DNA of 64,000 nucleotides from Bacteroidaceae bacterium (GTDB lineage: Bacteria > Bacteroidota > Bacteroidia > Bacteroidales > Muribaculaceae), in contig JAETNO010000013.1 of assembly GCA_021768245.1 (NCBI GenBank), positions 13,328 through 77,327 of the forward strand, in the 5' to 3' direction. The notes beneath the pieces are model-generated. The model did no database searches and had not been told where the DNA came from. It saw only the letters and a list, made by a program, of their open reading frames with translations. Shown piece by piece: positions 50,539 to 59,173 of this stretch; position 1 is the stretch's first letter; every line of letters begins with the position of its first letter. The translations under genes were made by a program, and so were the position numbers.

Positions 50539-52986
50539 TTAGTCAAACACGCCCTCCATCGAGGTGTCCTCAGCGTTGTTGTCAGCATCGACTTCTTCGT
50601 CATAATAGCCGTAGAATTCTTTCTCGCACAGATTGAAGTCAGAGGGGAAGTCGAAGCGAGCCTTCTGGGAATAATTCAAGGTCGGGTCGGCGTAGACTTT
50701 CTTCATGAAGCGCCCGTAAATCGGGAGAGCCATAGATGCGCCCTGTCCGTAAGCCATGGTGTTGAAGTGGATGAAGCGTTCATCGCCACCGACCCATGTC
50801 CCGGCCACGAGCTGGGGAGTGAATCCCATGAACCAGCCGTCAGCATTATAGTTGGTCGTACCGGTCTTGCCTCCCATTTCAGCGGTCAGTCCGAATCGTG
50901 AGCGTACGCGATGTGCGGTACCTTCATTTACCACATTGAGAAGCATCGAGAGGATACGGTAGTAAGCTTTCTCGCTTATAACCTCAGTGTGACGCGGAGA
51001 GAATTCAGAAATTATGTTTCCGTTATTGTCGGCGATAGCTGTGACAAACATCGGGTCTACTCTCATGCCGTTGTTGGCGAACGCGGAGTAGGCTGTGACC
51101 ATCTCTTTGACCGATACGTCTGCCGGCCCGAGACAGAGCGACATCACGGCTGGCAGCTCGGCAGTGATGCCGAAATTGTGCATGGTGCGCACAAGCGAAG
51201 GTGGCGACAGCTGCGAGATGAGGCGGGCGGAAATCCAGTTGTTTGAGTTGGTCAAGGCCCATTTCAGGTCAACCATTTCGCCGACGCGTGCTGAGCCGGC
51301 ATTACGTGGCGCCCACACCTTTCCGCTTTCATCTGTTATGACCGGTTGCGTGTTTGACAGTTCGTCGCATGGGGTGAATCCTTCTTCCATCGCGTAGGTA
51401 TAGAGGAAGGGCTTTACTGTCGAACCAATCTGCCTCCGACCCGTAGAGACCATGTCATATTGGAAATATGAGAAATCGGGGCCTCCGACATATGCTTTTA
51501 TATGGCCGTTGAGCGGATCCATAGCCATGAATCCTGTGCGGAGGAAATGCTTGTTATAGAGCACTGAGTCGAGCGGTGTCATGACAGTGTCGACGGAGCC
51601 ATGGTAAGTGAACACTTTCATTTCCCTCGGAGTGTTGAACGCGCGGTTGATTTCTTCGCGTGACGCTCCGGCCTTCACCATATTGCGGTAGCGGTCGGTG
51701 TTTTTCATCGCGTTGCGGACGAGATGGTTGCGGCGTATTTCAGAAAGTTCGGCCCGGTCAGAAGTGTAGGGCGCGCTGCGCGAACCTCTTTTTTCGCGGA
51801 AGAACGCAGGCTGGAGATAACCCCCGAGATGTTCGGCCACAGCCTCCTCCGCATATGTCTGCATGCGGGTGTCGATTGTGGTATATATTTTCAGTCCGTC
51901 GGTATATATATTGTATTTCGAACCGTCAGGTTTTGGGTTTTTCTCAATCCATCCGTAGAGCGGATTGGTTTCCCATGCGATGGAATCATCGATATATTTC
52001 TGCTGTTCCCAGCCACGGTAGTTGGAGCGTTCGGGCTTCTGTGCGCGCAACATCCGGCGCAGTTCCTCGCGGAAATAGGGCGCGATGCCGTCTTTGGCGT
52101 CCACGCGGTGGAAATTCAGTTTCAAGGGGAGTGCTGACAGAGAGTCGAGTTCCGCCTGAGTGATTTTTCCCGCTTTCTCCATCTGCTGGAGCACTACGTT
52201 GCGGCGCATCCGTGTCCGTTCGTTCTGGCGCACTGGATTGTAGTATGACGGATTCTTCACCATTCCGACAAGTGTGGCCGCTTCTTCGATTGAGAGGTCT
52301 TTGGGGGCCTTTCCGAAATATACATGCGCCGCTGATTTTATGCCGACTGCGTTATACAGGAAATCAAACTGGTTGAGATACATCTTTATGATTTCCTCTT
52401 TTGAATAGTAGCGCTCGAGTTTCACCGCAATCATCCATTCGATTGGCTTCTGCATCGCTCGTGAAATGATATTGGAGCTGCTCGGCGAATAGAGCTGTTT
52501 TGCGAGCTGCTGGGTGAGCGTAGAGCCGCCTCCCGCATTTTTATTGCCCATAAGCACTGTCTTGAACAGGACTCGTGCGAGCCCGCGCATGTCGATGCCG
52601 GAATGGTCCTCGAAGCGAACATCCTCGGTCGATATCAATGCGTCTATGACATAGGGGGATACTTCGTCAAAATCCGCATAGACGCGGTTGCCCGTCCCGG
52701 TGAAGTAACGGCCTATCTCTTTTCCGTCAGATGAATAAAGCACCGAAGCGAAACGGTCGGTAGGATTCTTCAGTTCTTCAACGGGAGGCATGTAGCCGAT
52801 TACTCCGTTATATATAAGGAAAAGGAAAAGGAAGATTCCTCCGATGGCAAGAATGAAAACGGTCCACATAGTGGCAATCAGGCCTCTGTGCTTGCGTGTT
52901 TTCTTAGGCGCTGCGTCCTGTGGCCGTCGGTTGGGGGCTGGGGAGAGAGGTGTGTTATTGTCTGTCGGTTGCATGGAAGTTGACAT
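50539..52986 (-). CDS. Class A penicillin-binding protein 1A
   Basis: 815 residues. A short cytoplasmic tail and a membrane helix (about 36-62) precede the GT51 glycosyltransferase: STEDVRFEDHSG with catalytic Glu121 (about 119-130) and GGSTLTQQLAKQLY. The transpeptidase domain has the active Ser522 in STVKPF, the SNN motif in ALTNSNNW, and KTGTT. It polymerises and cross-links peptidoglycan on the outer face of the cytoplasmic membrane. An acidic C-terminal tail (EEVDADNNAEDTSMEGVFD) is unusual but common in Bacteroidales. The gene lies 40 bp after the UDP-glucose dehydrogenase gene on the same strand. Confidence 0.96.
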   Translation of the reverse strand: MSTSMQPTDNNTPLSPAPNRRPQDAAPKKTRKHRGLIATMWTVFILAIGGIFLFLFLIYNGVIGYMPPVEELKNPTDRFASVLYSSDGKEIGRYFTGTGNRVYADFDEVSPYVIDALISTEDVRFEDHSGIDMRGLARVLFKTVLMGNKNAGGGSTLTQQLAKQLYSPSSSNIISRAMQKPIEWMIAVKLERYYSKEEIIKMYLNQFDFLYNAVGIKSAAHVYFGKAPKDLSIEEAATLVGMVKNPSYYNPVRQNERTRMRRNVVLQQMEKAGKITQAELDSLSALPLKLNFHRVDAKDGIAPYFREELRRMLRAQKPERSNYRGWEQQKYIDDSIAWETNPLYGWIEKNPKPDGSKYNIYTDGLKIYTTIDTRMQTYAEEAVAEHLGGYLQPAFFREKRGSRSAPYTSDRAELSEIRRNHLVRNAMKNTDRYRNMVKAGASREEINRAFNTPREMKVFTYHGSVDTVMTPLDSVLYNKHFLRTGFMAMDPLNGHIKAYVGGPDFSYFQYDMVSTGRRQIGSTVKPFLYTYAMEEGFTPCDELSNTQPVITDESGKVWAPRNAGSARVGEMVDLKWALTNSNNWISARLISQLSPPSLVRTMHNFGITAELPAVMSLCLGPADVSVKEMVTAYSAFANNGMRVDPMFVTAIADNNGNIISEFSPRHTEVISEKAYYRILSMLLNVVNEGTAHRVRSRFGLTAEMGGKTGTTNYNADGWFMGFTPQLVAGTWVGGDERFIHFNTMAYGQGASMALPIYGRFMKKVYADPTLNYSQKARFDFPSDFNLCEKEFYGYYDEEVDADNNAEDTSMEGVFD

Positions 52987-53026
52987 TGAGATGTGGGTTA
53001 GGGGAGAGAATTTGTTTGGCCGTGGA

Positions 53027-54358
53027 TTATTTGCCGATTGCCGTGTAGGTGAAGCCTTCGGCCGTCACTTCATCGCGGTCATAGATGTTTCGTCCGTCTA
53101 CGATGATGTGCCGTTTCATCAGCCGTCGCATTACGTCCCATGACGGGACGCGGAAGAGTTTCCATTCTGTTACGAGCGCGAGCGCGTCGGCGTCGACAAG
53201 CGCGTCATACATATCCTTGGCATATATCACGCTGTCGCCGATTCGGCGTCGACATTCTGTCATGGCCACGGGGTCATATACTTTCACGGTGGCTCCCGCA
53301 CGGAGCAGTTCATCGATTAGCACGAGGGCTGTCGACTCACGCATATCATCTGTCTCGGGTTTGAAAGCAAGTCCCCAGAGGGCCACAGTCAGACTTTCCA
53401 TCGGCTTTTCTTCATTTTTTGACAATGGAAGGACAGCGCGGAGTTTATGAAACAGAATTGATTTCTGCCGTTGGTTCACTTCCTCGACCGCTTTGAGCAC
53501 GCGCATCTCATATCCGTTTTTTTCAGCGGTTTTTATGAGGGCTTTCACGTCCTTGGGGAAGCAGGACCCGCCATAGCCGCATCCCGGATAAAGGAATTTC
53601 TTGCCTATGCGTGCGTCTGTGCCTATGCCGCGTCTGACATGGTCTACGTTGGCCCCTACGATGTCGCATAGGTTGGCGATGTCGTTCATGAAAGATATGC
53701 GTGTCGCGAGCATGGCATTGGCAGCGTATTTTGTCATTTCCGCTGATGGAATGTCCATGAAATATACGCGGAAATTGTTTGTGAGGAAGGGGCGGTAGAG
53801 TTTTGTCATGACGGCGCGTGCGCGGTCGGATTCTATGCCTACGACCACGCGGTCAGGCGACATGAAATCTTTAATCGCCGCGCCTTCCTTGAGGAATTCC
53901 GGATTTGAGGCTACCTCGAATTCTATATCCTCGCCGCGTTTTTCAAGTTCCTCGCGGATAGCCTGCTTGACCTTTGCGGCTGTTCCGACAGGGACAGTCG
54001 ATTTGGTTACAAGTATGGTGTATTTCTTTATGTTCCGTCCGAAAGTGCGGGCGACTTCAAGCACATATTTGAGGTCGGCTGAGCCATCCTCGTCAGGAGG
54101 AGTCCCGACGGCGGAAAACACCACCTCGACATCGTCGAGGCAGGAGGTCAGGTCGGTGGTGAAATGCAGGCGTCCGGCCTCCACATTGCGTTTTACGAGT
54201 TCGTCGAGCCCCGGCTCATATATGGGTATCTCGCCGCGCAGCAGCGAGTCGATTTTGGCTTGGTCGATATCGACGCAGGTGACGTTGATGCCCATCTCGG
54301 CGAAACATGCGCCCGAAACGAGTCCTACATATCCTGTCCCTACGATTGCTATATTCAT
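53027..54358 (-). CDS. ugd: UDP-glucose 6-dehydrogenase
   Basis: 443 residues. NAD-binding GTGYVGLVSGACFAE (about 7-21). The middle domain contains EFLKEGAAIKDFMSPDRVV, the catalytic Cys266 is in PGCGYGGSCFPKD, and a C-terminal UDP-binding domain has LWGLAFKPETDDMRES. It oxidises UDP-glucose twice to UDP-glucuronate, used for capsule or exopolysaccharide precursors. Its own promoter lies upstream. The gal operon farther upstream on the same strand supplies UDP-sugars. Confidence 0.96.
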   Translation of the reverse strand: MNIAIVGTGYVGLVSGACFAEMGINVTCVDIDQAKIDSLLRGEIPIYEPGLDELVKRNVEAGRLHFTTDLTSCLDDVEVVFSAVGTPPDEDGSADLKYVLEVARTFGRNIKKYTILVTKSTVPVGTAAKVKQAIREELEKRGEDIEFEVASNPEFLKEGAAIKDFMSPDRVVVGIESDRARAVMTKLYRPFLTNNFRVYFMDIPSAEMTKYAANAMLATRISFMNDIANLCDIVGANVDHVRRGIGTDARIGKKFLYPGCGYGGSCFPKDVKALIKTAEKNGYEMRVLKAVEEVNQRQKSILFHKLRAVLPLSKNEEKPMESLTVALWGLAFKPETDDMRESTALVLIDELLRAGATVKVYDPVAMTECRRRIGDSVIYAKDMYDALVDADALALVTEWKLFRVPSWDVMRRLMKRHIIVDGRNIYDRDEVTAEGFTYTAIGK

Positions 54359-54429
54359 TGTCAGTCTTTGAATATCAGTGGATTAATCTATAGAATGTAA
54401 TAGCTCTCAACATCCACACATTCTTCCCG

Positions 54430-54437
54430 CAAAATTA
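54430..54437 (-). promoter_or_regulatory. -7 box TAATTTTG of the UDP-glucose dehydrogenase gene
   Basis: Matches TAnnTTTG on the minus strand, 71 bp before the ATG at 54358. The -33 region is weak. Confidence 0.5.
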
Positions 54438-54533
54438 GCAATAATAGTTGAGATTCCGAAATCGAAATTAAACGCCATATAAATAACAGACTATTGCAGT
54501 TATAATTATATTCGAACAGTCCAGTGATGATTG

Positions 54534-55139
54534 TTACTGGCGGGAGGGGTAGCCGGCGGGGGAGGGGTCTATGACCACGACGGGGGCTCCGCTGAAGCTT
54601 CCGACCACACGCGCCACGGTCTGCGCGGCTTCCTTGCGTGCGCGTTTCACATGGCCTTTGGAGTAGGCGCTGCGGACAAAGTTGCGCGAGGCTGCCCGCT
54701 TGATTGAATTCTCCTCGGCGGTCGTGAGATTGTCACTGCCGAAGAGTTTGTCATTCCATGTGTCTATGACCTGATATGAGTCCGGGTCGGTCGATTCTGT
54801 GACGCGCACGCGCTCGGGCGGGAGTGTCACATAGATTGTGTCATTGCGGATTTCCGCTTTGGCGCTGTCAAGGTCAAAGCTGATGTTGCCGTTGAGTTTT
54901 ATTCTCGCGAATATATTTTTGCTGCCTATATGTCCACGGATGGGGAGGTCTTCGACAAATTCCATTGAGCATAGTTCCATCACCTGCGTGAGGTCAGTGA
55001 CCATTGCCCGCTCCATCTTTGCCGCCGGAGCTTCAGGGCTATGTCTGAAAATGACGATGGCATATACAATAAGCCCGACCACGACAAGGATGGTCAGCCA
55101 CCGGAGGATGCTTAATATCGTCAGACCTTTTTTTATCAT
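54534..55139 (-). CDS. DUF4230 protein, membrane-anchored
   Basis: 201 residues. One membrane helix lies near the N-terminus (about 12-30, LRWLTILVVVGLIVYAIVIF). The DUF4230 domain (about 45-195) has the family patterns VTDLTQVMELCSMEFVEDLPI, KIELNG-like FARIKLNGNISFDLDSAKAE, the DTIYVTLPPERV strand, and a basic helical end, SAYSKGHVKRARKEAAQTV. DUF4230 proteins are found in many bacteria and have no established function. The gene directly follows a second DUF4230 gene, and the short gap between them is filled by the repeat at 55142-55224. Confidence 0.85.
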   Translation of the reverse strand: MIKKGLTILSILRWLTILVVVGLIVYAIVIFRHSPEAPAAKMERAMVTDLTQVMELCSMEFVEDLPIRGHIGSKNIFARIKLNGNISFDLDSAKAEIRNDTIYVTLPPERVRVTESTDPDSYQVIDTWNDKLFGSDNLTTAEENSIKRAASRNFVRSAYSKGHVKRARKEAAQTVARVVGSFSGAPVVVIDPSPAGYPSRQ

Positions 55140-55141
55140 AG

Positions 55142-55224
55142 TAAGTAACTCTCAAAAATTAAACGATATAAAATTCATTAGTAACTCCTGTATGGAATCT
55201 AAATTAATTTTCAAGAGTTACTTA
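55142..55224 (-). repeat. Dispersed MITE-like element, copy 3 (83 bp)
   Basis: Inverted-repeat ends: TAAGTAACTCTCAAAAATTAA at 55142 and TTAATTTTCAAGAGTTACTTA ending at 55224, about 19-21 bp. On the minus strand its sequence runs like copy 2, with GAGTTACT repeated inside. It fills the complete gap between the two DUF4230 genes: the upstream stop (55225-55227) touches it, and the downstream ATG starts 2 bp after it. Confidence 0.85.
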
Positions 55225-55917
55225 TCAGTCTCTTATTACTATCTTATCTTTTCCCGCTTCTTGCGGTGAGGACAGCTGGACTATGGTTCCGTCGGGATAT
55301 CTGAGGTTTATATTGATGCCGTAGTTTTCCGCGAAGGCGGTAAAATAGGTCTCAAGTTTTTTTCTCGCATTGTCTTTGAGTGAGTTGGCATATGAACTGT
55401 CGTTCTCGACCTCCTGTTTGAGCACGCTGTTCATCTCCTCTTTGAGGGCTGCCCGTTCGGCAGCATTGATTTCCGAGCGGAGGCCCGTGACACGGTAGTG
55501 TTCTTCACGGATTTCGATGTCGCGTCCCTCATAGGCTATTTCTATAGGTGGAAGGGTTATTTCAATCGTTTTTGAATCTATGGCGCGGAAATCGTCCGCG
55601 TCAAGACCGGAGAGGTCGATATAGGCATAAAGATATGTGTCATAGCTGTAGGCTGCCCGGCGGGTCCCCGGTTTTATAGCGGAAATGACTGCCGAAGCGA
55701 TTTGTCGCGCCCCTTTGGCTTCGTCGAGTTTAAGGTCGTCGATTGTCGCCATTTTGGACACGGTCATGCGTGCGAGCACGAGTTTCTGCACAGAGCGCAG
55801 CTCGCTTTGAAACGCACTTGCATTTACAGTTTCCTCCTTGTGACAGGACGTCAGGAGCACTGCCACAAGGAGGAAAATCAAGTTGATTGAATATGGTCTG
55901 AATCGTTGTCTGTACAT
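55225..55917 (-). CDS. DUF4230 lipoprotein
   Basis: 230 residues from the ATG at 55917 (MYRQRFRPYSINLIFLLVAV). The frame opens earlier, but that part overlaps galK. The lipobox LLTSC gives Cys25. The DUF4230 domain (about 35-210) has LRSVQKLVLARMTVSKMATI, YSYDTYLYAYIDLSGLDADDF, KTIEITLPPIEI and a helical segment, ALKEEMNSVLKQEVEN. It is a paralogue of the next gene: same fold, different anchor (lipid instead of membrane helix). The two probably form a pair in the periplasm. The gene starts 34 bp after galK on the same strand, so it may belong to that operon. Confidence 0.83.
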   Translation of the reverse strand: MYRQRFRPYSINLIFLLVAVLLTSCHKEETVNASAFQSELRSVQKLVLARMTVSKMATIDDLKLDEAKGARQIASAVISAIKPGTRRAAYSYDTYLYAYIDLSGLDADDFRAIDSKTIEITLPPIEIAYEGRDIEIREEHYRVTGLRSEINAAERAALKEEMNSVLKQEVENDSSYANSLKDNARKKLETYFTAFAENYGININLRYPDGTIVQLSSPQEAGKDKIVIRD

Positions 55918-55951
55918 CCTATAATCACAACGTAAAACGCGGAGCGAACGT

Positions 55952-57091
55952 TCATTCAATCCTGCGGGCACCGTCGGATATGATAACGTCGTAGATTTTC
56001 GGCTTGTGGCCGTAGCGTTCGTTGAATTTTTCGGTCACTGTCGCAATAAAGCTGTCGTGGATTGAGTCGGGGACAAGGTTGATGGTGCAGCCTCCGAAGC
56101 CACCGCCCATTATGCGGGAGCCGGTGACGCCACATTCTTTTGCGATGTCATTGAGATAGTCGAGCTCCTCGCAGGAAACCTCATAGTCCTTTGACAGACC
56201 ACGGTGGGTTTCATACATGAGTCGGCCCACGGTCTCAATGTCGCCTCTGTTGAGGGCGTCGCAGACGTCGAGCACGCGCTCCTTCTCTTCAATCACGAAT
56301 TTCGCACGCATATAGTCCTCTGCGGAGATGTCGGACTTGATGGCGTCGAGCATTTCCATGTCGGCGTCGCGAAGAGTGTCGATGCCGAGGCGGCGTGCCA
56401 CGTTCTCACACGACTGGCGGCGTTTGTTGTAGGGCGAATCGACAAGCTCATGCTTCACTACGGAGTCGACCAGAACCAAGCTGTAGCCGTCAATCTTGAA
56501 GGGGAAGTATTCATATTCGAGCGAACGGCAGTCGAGACGGATAAGGCAGTCTTTTTTGCCGAACACCGAGGCGAATTGGTCCATGATGCCGCAGTTTACG
56601 CCACAATAGTTATGCTCGGTCGACTGCCCGATTTTTGCGAGCTCGAATTTGTCGATTGAGTTTCCGTTGAAAAGGTCGTTGAGTGCGAAAGCGAAGCATG
56701 ACTCAAGCGCTGCTGACGACGACAGACCGGCGCCAAGGGGCACATTGCCTGCGAAGACAGCGTCGAAACCGTTGACTTTGCCTCCGCGCTTTATGATTTC
56801 ACGGCATACACCGAACACGTATCGTGCCCATTGCTGCGAAGGAGCGTCAGCCTCGTTGAGACCGAATGTAGAGCTGTCGTCGAGGTCTACGGAGTAGAGA
56901 TTGACTTTTTCAGTCCCGTTAGGACGGATTTCGGCCATTATCACTTTGTCGATTGCACCGGGGAAAACGAAGCCACCGTTGTAGTCAGTGTGCTCGCCGA
57001 TAAGGTTGATGCGGCCTGCAGAGGCGTAAAATGTGCCTTCGCCTCCGAAATGCTTAGCGAATGACGCGCTTATTTTTTCTTTTAGTTCCAT
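55952..57091 (-). CDS. galK: Galactokinase
   Basis: 379 residues from the ATG at 57091 (MELKEKISASFAKHF). The signature GRINLIGEHTDYNGG (about 27-41) binds galactose, the ATP loop is PLGAGLSSSAALE (about 127-139), and the C-terminal motif is GSRIMGGGFGGCTINLV. A GHMP kinase that makes galactose-1-phosphate in the Leloir pathway. It is the third gene of galM-nucleotidyltransferase-galK, 25 bp after the nucleotidyltransferase. Confidence 0.97.
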   Translation of the reverse strand: MELKEKISASFAKHFGGEGTFYASAGRINLIGEHTDYNGGFVFPGAIDKVIMAEIRPNGTEKVNLYSVDLDDSSTFGLNEADAPSQQWARYVFGVCREIIKRGGKVNGFDAVFAGNVPLGAGLSSSAALESCFAFALNDLFNGNSIDKFELAKIGQSTEHNYCGVNCGIMDQFASVFGKKDCLIRLDCRSLEYEYFPFKIDGYSLVLVDSVVKHELVDSPYNKRRQSCENVARRLGIDTLRDADMEMLDAIKSDISAEDYMRAKFVIEEKERVLDVCDALNRGDIETVGRLMYETHRGLSKDYEVSCEELDYLNDIAKECGVTGSRIMGGGFGGCTINLVPDSIHDSFIATVTEKFNERYGHKPKIYDVIISDGARRIE

Positions 57092-57116
57092 GGGGTTAAG
57101 GTATAGGATTCGGTTT

Positions 57117-58022
57117 TTAGAACATCTTGTCGGGATAAAGGCCTTCGGCATGAAGCTGGGCGAACTTTTCCACCACTCCGGGACGGTCTGCGGCATAGGT
57201 GACGCCAAACCAGCGGGAGTCGGTGTCGAGCACTTTCACTGTCGCCTCGCCTGAGTGGATGAGGGTGTCTATGACAAGAGGAATGAAGAATTCGGCTTTC
57301 GGAGTGTTGAGGTCCTTGTCGAGGAAGTTACGGAATTCACGTTCGGAATAGTCGAAATAATCGGGAGTGAATCCCCAGAGGTTCATTGACACAGGAGTCA
57401 TCGGGTCGAGAGTCTGCTCCTCGCCTTTTTCATCAGTGAAAACAATGTCGCCGTTAGGAGCATAGGAGATTGCGGTGCGCTCCACGACTCCTGTCAGGTT
57501 ACCGTCAGAGCCTTTTGAGCACACGCCACGGGCCACTGAACCATTTTCGGTCATAGTGTTGCCGACGCGGAACCCAACCATCGAGTAATCGCCTTTGCGG
57601 TCGCGGGGACGCATGAGGTCTTCAGCCATCACGCGGAAAGCGTCGCGGCCATAGAAATCATCGGCGTTAATGACGGCGAAGGGTTCTTTAATCACTTCGC
57701 TACCCATCATTACCGCATGGTTAGTGCCCCACGGTTTGGTGCGGTCAGCCGGACATTCATAGCCTTCGGGAAGTTTGTCAGTGGACTGGAACACGACCTC
57801 TACGGGTATGTGTCCTTCATATTTGGAGAGAATTTTCTCACGGAAATCTTTTTCGAAATCTTTTCTGATCACGAATACCACCTTGCCGAATCCGGCCTGA
57901 ATGGCATCGTAGATGGAATAGTCCATTATAGTCTGGCCTTGTGGGCCGAGAGGGTCAAGCTGCTTGAGCCCTCCATAGCGGCTGCCCATGCCGGCAGCAA
58001 GAACGAAGAGTGTGGGTTTCAT
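57117..58022 (-). CDS. Sugar nucleotidyltransferase family protein
   Basis: 301 residues. The N-terminal FVLAAGMGSRYGGLKQLDPLGPQGQTIMDY (about 6-35) is the nucleotide-binding G-x-G-x-R...K loop of the RmlA/GlmU-type fold. AVINADDFYGRDAF carries the metal Asp, and later come WGFTPDYFDY and the end DSRWFGVTYAADRPGV. It transfers a nucleotidyl group to a sugar phosphate. Its place between galM and galK suggests a role with galactose-1-phosphate in place of GalT, but this is inference, and the substrate is unproven. It overlaps galM by 4 bp (ATGA). Confidence 0.88.
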   Translation of the reverse strand: MKPTLFVLAAGMGSRYGGLKQLDPLGPQGQTIMDYSIYDAIQAGFGKVVFVIRKDFEKDFREKILSKYEGHIPVEVVFQSTDKLPEGYECPADRTKPWGTNHAVMMGSEVIKEPFAVINADDFYGRDAFRVMAEDLMRPRDRKGDYSMVGFRVGNTMTENGSVARGVCSKGSDGNLTGVVERTAISYAPNGDIVFTDEKGEEQTLDPMTPVSMNLWGFTPDYFDYSEREFRNFLDKDLNTPKAEFFIPLVIDTLIHSGEATVKVLDTDSRWFGVTYAADRPGVVEKFAQLHAEGLYPDKMF

Positions 58023-59068
58023 TGGTTACTTATTGAGAATCTGAATTTTATTGTTTCGTCGTAAAGTTCTCTCGGACGTAGCTCCGACGAGGGGAATTCG
58101 GGATGGTTGGGCGCGTCGGGAAATCCCTGACATTCTATGGCCACACCGTCATAATCGGCATAGGCTCCACCTGAAATGCTTTCTGGACAGCCTGCGAGCC
58201 AGTTGCCTGTGTAGACCTGCATGCCGGGTTGAGTTGTGGAGATAGTGAGGATGCGTCCTGATTTTTTTGACCAGAGGACTGCGGATTCTTTTAAAACGCC
58301 TTTCTTATATCCGTCAATGACCCAGCAGTGGTCATAGCCTTTGCCGACATGGAGCGGATGGAAGTCGGCTTTTATGTCGCGGACGATGGCCTTGAATTCC
58401 CTGAAATCCATTGGAGTGCCTTCTACGGGAGAGAGTTCTCCTGTCGGAATCTGAGTGTCGTCGGTAGGGAGGTAGGCGGCAGCGGATAATTTGAGCTCAT
58501 GGTCAAGTACGGAGCCTGCATTTTCACCGTCAAGATTGAAATACACATGGTTTGTAAGATTGACCACGGTAGCGGCATCGGATTCAGCCGTGAGGCGAAG
58601 GGTGAGTTCGCAGTCGTCGGTCCAGGTGTATTCCGCTTTCACATCAAGAGCTGCGGGATACCCCTCCTCACCGTCAGCGGCATGGTAGGTGAATGTCACG
58701 GAATTTCCGTCGGCATGGCTTTCCCAAATTTGGTTCTGAAATCCTTCCGGGCCTCCGTGGAGGGCGTTAGGACCGTTGTTGATGGCGAGGGAATAAGTTT
58801 TTCCCTCAAGGGTGAAATGTCCTTTCGCTATGCGGTTGGCAAATCGTCCGGGCACTTTTCCGAGGCAGGGACCGTCAGCGATGTAATCAGCGGGATTTTT
58901 GTAGCCGAGAGCTACGTCCGCAAGATTACCGTCGCGGTCAGGAACCCGTATCGCCACGATTCCGGCTCCGAGCGAGGAGAGAGTCACCGATGCTCCCGAA
59001 GCATTGGTCAAAGTATAGAGGGTGATTTCCCCTTTTGGGGAAGGGACGGAAGTTTCTTTTAGATTCAT
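58019..59068 (-). CDS. galM: Aldose 1-epimerase (galactose mutarotase)
   Basis: 349 residues from the ATG at 59068. The family motifs are NRIAKGHFTLEGKTYSLAINNGPNALHGG (about 78-106), the catalytic His in LTNHVYFNL, and the catalytic Glu near the end in GVAIECQGFPDAPN. It interconverts the anomers of galactose for galactokinase. It is first in the operon galM-nucleotidyltransferase-galK, with a promoter about 52 bp upstream. No signal peptide is seen, so it acts in the cytoplasm. Confidence 0.96.
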   Translation of the reverse strand: MNLKETSVPSPKGEITLYTLTNASGASVTLSSLGAGIVAIRVPDRDGNLADVALGYKNPADYIADGPCLGKVPGRFANRIAKGHFTLEGKTYSLAINNGPNALHGGPEGFQNQIWESHADGNSVTFTYHAADGEEGYPAALDVKAEYTWTDDCELTLRLTAESDAATVVNLTNHVYFNLDGENAGSVLDHELKLSAAAYLPTDDTQIPTGELSPVEGTPMDFREFKAIVRDIKADFHPLHVGKGYDHCWVIDGYKKGVLKESAVLWSKKSGRILTISTTQPGMQVYTGNWLAGCPESISGGAYADYDGVAIECQGFPDAPNHPEFPSSELRPRELYDETIKFRFSISNQ

Positions 59069-59120
59069 ATTATTCTTATTGTTGACGGTCACGGATTGCG
59101 ACCATTTTTGATGTATTTCA

Positions 59121-59128
59121 CAAAGGTA
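59121..59128 (-). promoter_or_regulatory. -7 box TACCTTTG of the gal operon
   Basis: Matches TAnnTTTG on the minus strand, 52 bp before the galM ATG and 45 bp after the end of the restriction gene. With no terminator seen in between, read-through from the restriction-modification operon is possible. Confidence 0.55.
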
Positions 59129-59173
59129 ATTAATTGATGCGAACCATAAAAGTTTTTGTGGAAAATTGATACT

